From the NCBI GenBank assembly GCA_945861235.1, contig CAMATV010000170.1, positions 1 through 7,205 of the forward strand: 7,205 bases of DNA, in the 5' to 3' direction. This document shows, one piece after another, positions 6,096 through 7,205 of the stretch (position 1 is the first letter of the stretch; the number at the start of each line of letters is the position of its first letter). The position numbers and the translations under genes are program-made. Origin of the DNA: Opitutus sp. GAS368. GTDB taxonomy: Bacteria; Verrucomicrobiota; Verrucomicrobiia; Opitutales; Opitutaceae. The notes below the pieces were generated by a model. The model was not told the DNA's origin. It saw nothing but the letters and a program-made list of their open reading frames with translations, and did no database searches.

Positions 6096-6992
6096 TTATT
6101 TCAATTCGAACCAAACGGGGGTGAGGTCAGTGGGCTCGCCATTGTAGTTCATGACGATTTCTTCGCCGGCGGCGATGGCGCGGAGGGCGACGAAATGGAT
6201 GAGGTGCTCGTCGAGCTGAAGCCGGTAGCGGGCGCTGGGGGTGAAGGAGTGGTTGTAGAGCGAGGCGTAGCCGAGGGCGATCGCGGTGTGGGTGTGCTCC
6301 GGACCCCACTCGAAACAGTAGTGGTAGAGCTGGGTTTTTTCGAGGTTGGGCCACTCGGTATCGGGGCTGATGATGACTGGGGCGCGTTCGAAAAGCTCGC
6401 CGGCGGCGATGGGCGCGGTGGCGAAGACGCCGCGGCCTTTGCCGGGGACGGGTCCGAGGCGGAGCTTGGTGCCGGGCGTGACGGGGGTCGGGTTTTCGTA
6501 GCCGCGCACACGGTAACGATCCACGTGGCCGACGCAGGCGGGCGCGCCACAGCGGCATTTAAAGGTCCAGCGAGCGTCCCAGAAAAATGAGGACGGGGCG
6601 GCGAGCCACTCGGCCATGGTGACGGAGTCGTAGCTGAATGTGAGTTCTTCGCCGTCGGCGATGGCACGCATGGTGATGACGGCGAGCGTATCATCGACGG
6701 TGCAGTTGGGCGCACAGGAGTGGTTGATGAAACGGGCGGCGGTGGTGGGGATCATCCACTCCTCGCCTTCGAGAAGAATCGCGTGACACACCTCGGAAAC
6801 GGGCACGTCGCGCCACAAAACGGTGGGACCGGCGAAGCGCTCTACGGTGGTGCCGACAGCAAGGGCGGTGGTGGCAAAGAGCCCTTGGTCAGGTCCGGTG
6901 ACGGAGGATACGCGGCTGGGGAAGGGGTGAGAAGGAGTAGCCAAAGGTGAACGGAGGAAGCGCGAGACAATCGGGGCTACGGCGCAAATCAA
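6096..6992 (-). CDS. Tandem double-SET-domain protein (putative lysine methyltransferase)
   Basis: This protein of up to 298 residues contains two SET domains. SET-1 (about 27-125) has GLFATTAL (37-44), the pseudoknot motif RFINHSCAPN (87-96), and GEELTFSYD (114-122, with catalytic-type Y121). It is followed by a post-SET zinc motif, CRCGAPAC (146-153). C93 with C146, C148 and C153 gives the classic four-Cys site. SET-2 (about 176-284) has GKGRGVFAT (184-192), YNHSFTPSARY (246-256), and GEEIVMNYN (276-284, with Y283). It lacks the Cys after NHS and has no post-SET. SET enzymes transfer methyl from SAM to protein lysines; the target here is unknown. No ATG or GTG exists in frame before the domain. 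The TTG at 6992 is used here, but the TTG at 6944 (282 residues) is equally plausible and would leave more room for a promoter. No Shine-Dalgarno precedes either. It is probably the first gene of a unit with the methyltransferase/ATP-grasp gene 10 bases downstream. Confidence 0.85.
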   Translation of the reverse strand: MICAVAPIVSRFLRSPLATPSHPFPSRVSSVTGPDQGLFATTALAVGTTVERFAGPTVLWRDVPVSEVCHAILLEGEEWMIPTTAARFINHSCAPNCTVDDTLAVITMRAIADGEELTFSYDSVTMAEWLAAPSSFFWDARWTFKCRCGAPACVGHVDRYRVRGYENPTPVTPGTKLRLGPVPGKGRGVFATAPIAAGELFERAPVIISPDTEWPNLEKTQLYHYCFEWGPEHTHTAIALGYASLYNHSFTPSARYRLQLDEHLIHFVALRAIAAGEEIVMNYNGEPTDLTPVWFELK

Positions 6993-6995
6993 GCC

Positions 6996-7020
6996 GCACG
7001 TGGCGGACGGGCACGTGGCG
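6996..7020. promoter_or_regulatory. Two direct copies of GCACGTGGCG, 15 bp apart, upstream of the SET gene
   Basis: The 10-mer GCACGTGGCG occurs at 6996-7005 and again at 7011-7020. Each copy contains the palindrome CACGTG (6997-7002 and 7012-7017). They lie between the terminator of the upstream gene and the SET start, where the promoter must be if the SET gene is transcribed independently. If the gene starts at 6944, the sites sit about 50-75 bases upstream, a typical operator position. CACGTG can occur by chance in GC-rich DNA, but two aligned 10-mers are less likely to. Confidence 0.35.
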
Positions 7021-7051
7021 AGGGTGGGGCTGAAAGGAGGAGGGGATCGAG

Positions 7052-7093
7052 AAAAACCTCACGGCTTCTGGCGCGCCGTCGCCGCCGGTGAGG
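7052..7093 (-). terminator. Rho-independent terminator of the upstream (right-edge) gene
   Basis: On the minus strand CCTCAC (7093-7088) pairs with GTGAGG (7062-7057). Inside, GGC/GCC (7086-7084 with 7065-7063) continues the stem after one bulged base, and GGCG/CGCC (7083-7080 with 7073-7070) after an internal bulge. The hairpin is followed at once by five Ts (7056-7052). It lies 19 bases after the stop codon at 7113, the expected distance. It separates the right-edge gene from the SET transcription unit. Confidence 0.68.
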
Positions 7094-7112
7094 GTGCGAC
7101 GGTGAGCCCGAC

Positions 7113-7205
7113 TCAACGTTTCTTGTTTAACGCGGCGGCGAACCAGTCGTTGTTCACGGCGGCCGGTGGGCGAGGTGCGGCCGGTGCGCCGCCACCGGGG
7201 CGGGG
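7113..7205 (-). CDS. C-terminal end of an unidentified protein (start outside window)
   Basis: Reading the minus strand from the window edge, 30 codons end in TGA (7113-7115). They give a Pro/Ala/Gly-rich stretch (PGGGAPAAPRPPAA) and then VNNDWFAAALNKKR. This looks like a low-complexity linker with a short conserved-looking, positively charged tail. It is supported as a real gene end by the intrinsic terminator 19 bases downstream in the same orientation. I do not recognise the family; too little is present. Confidence 0.55.
   Translation of the reverse strand, partial: PRPGGGAPAAPRPPAAVNNDWFAAALNKKR

Overview
The window looks like a piece of a GC-rich bacterial chromosome, most plausibly from the Verrucomicrobiota (Opitutaceae-like). 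That placement is an inference. It rests on the high GC content, the near absence of Shine-Dalgarno sequences before the genes, and a degenerate 7-bp repeat tract of a kind I associate with that group.

The left part (1-2186) is on the plus strand. It holds the C-terminal end of a BaiN/HI0933-type FAD-dependent oxidoreductase, then an AEC-family membrane transporter whose ATG overlaps the oxidoreductase stop. After a 57-bp gap comes a TerC-family integral membrane protein, probably a metal (Mn) exporter. These are ordinary housekeeping or accessory genes. The first two are likely translationally coupled.

The middle (2187-2635) has no intact gene. It contains seven degenerate heptads directly after the TerC stop. 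On the minus strand it also contains a decayed ribosome-hibernation-factor (HPF/RaiA)-like N-terminal segment with an in-frame TGA, and a weak terminator candidate after the next gene.

The right part (2636-6992) is on the minus strand. Read in transcription order it contains a protein with two tandem SET domains; after 10 bp, a SAM-methyltransferase fused to a D-Ala-D-Ala-ligase-like ATP-grasp ligase; and after 105 bp, an ATPase_2/DUF234 protein with a P-loop ATPase and a C-terminal PD-(D/E)XK-like motif. The 105-bp gap holds a striking 11-bp perfect inverted repeat whose arms are themselves palindromes, an operator-like structure in front of the ATPase gene. At the right edge is the C-terminus of another minus-strand protein, followed by a strong intrinsic terminator. 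The SET gene therefore probably starts its own transcription unit, with two CACGTG sites 15 bp apart just upstream.

The most interesting unit is the pair of tandem-SET protein and methyltransferase/ATP-grasp fusion. It places three methyltransferase-type domains beside one carboxylate-amine ligase and suggests a modification or biosynthetic pathway whose substrate cannot be read from this sequence.
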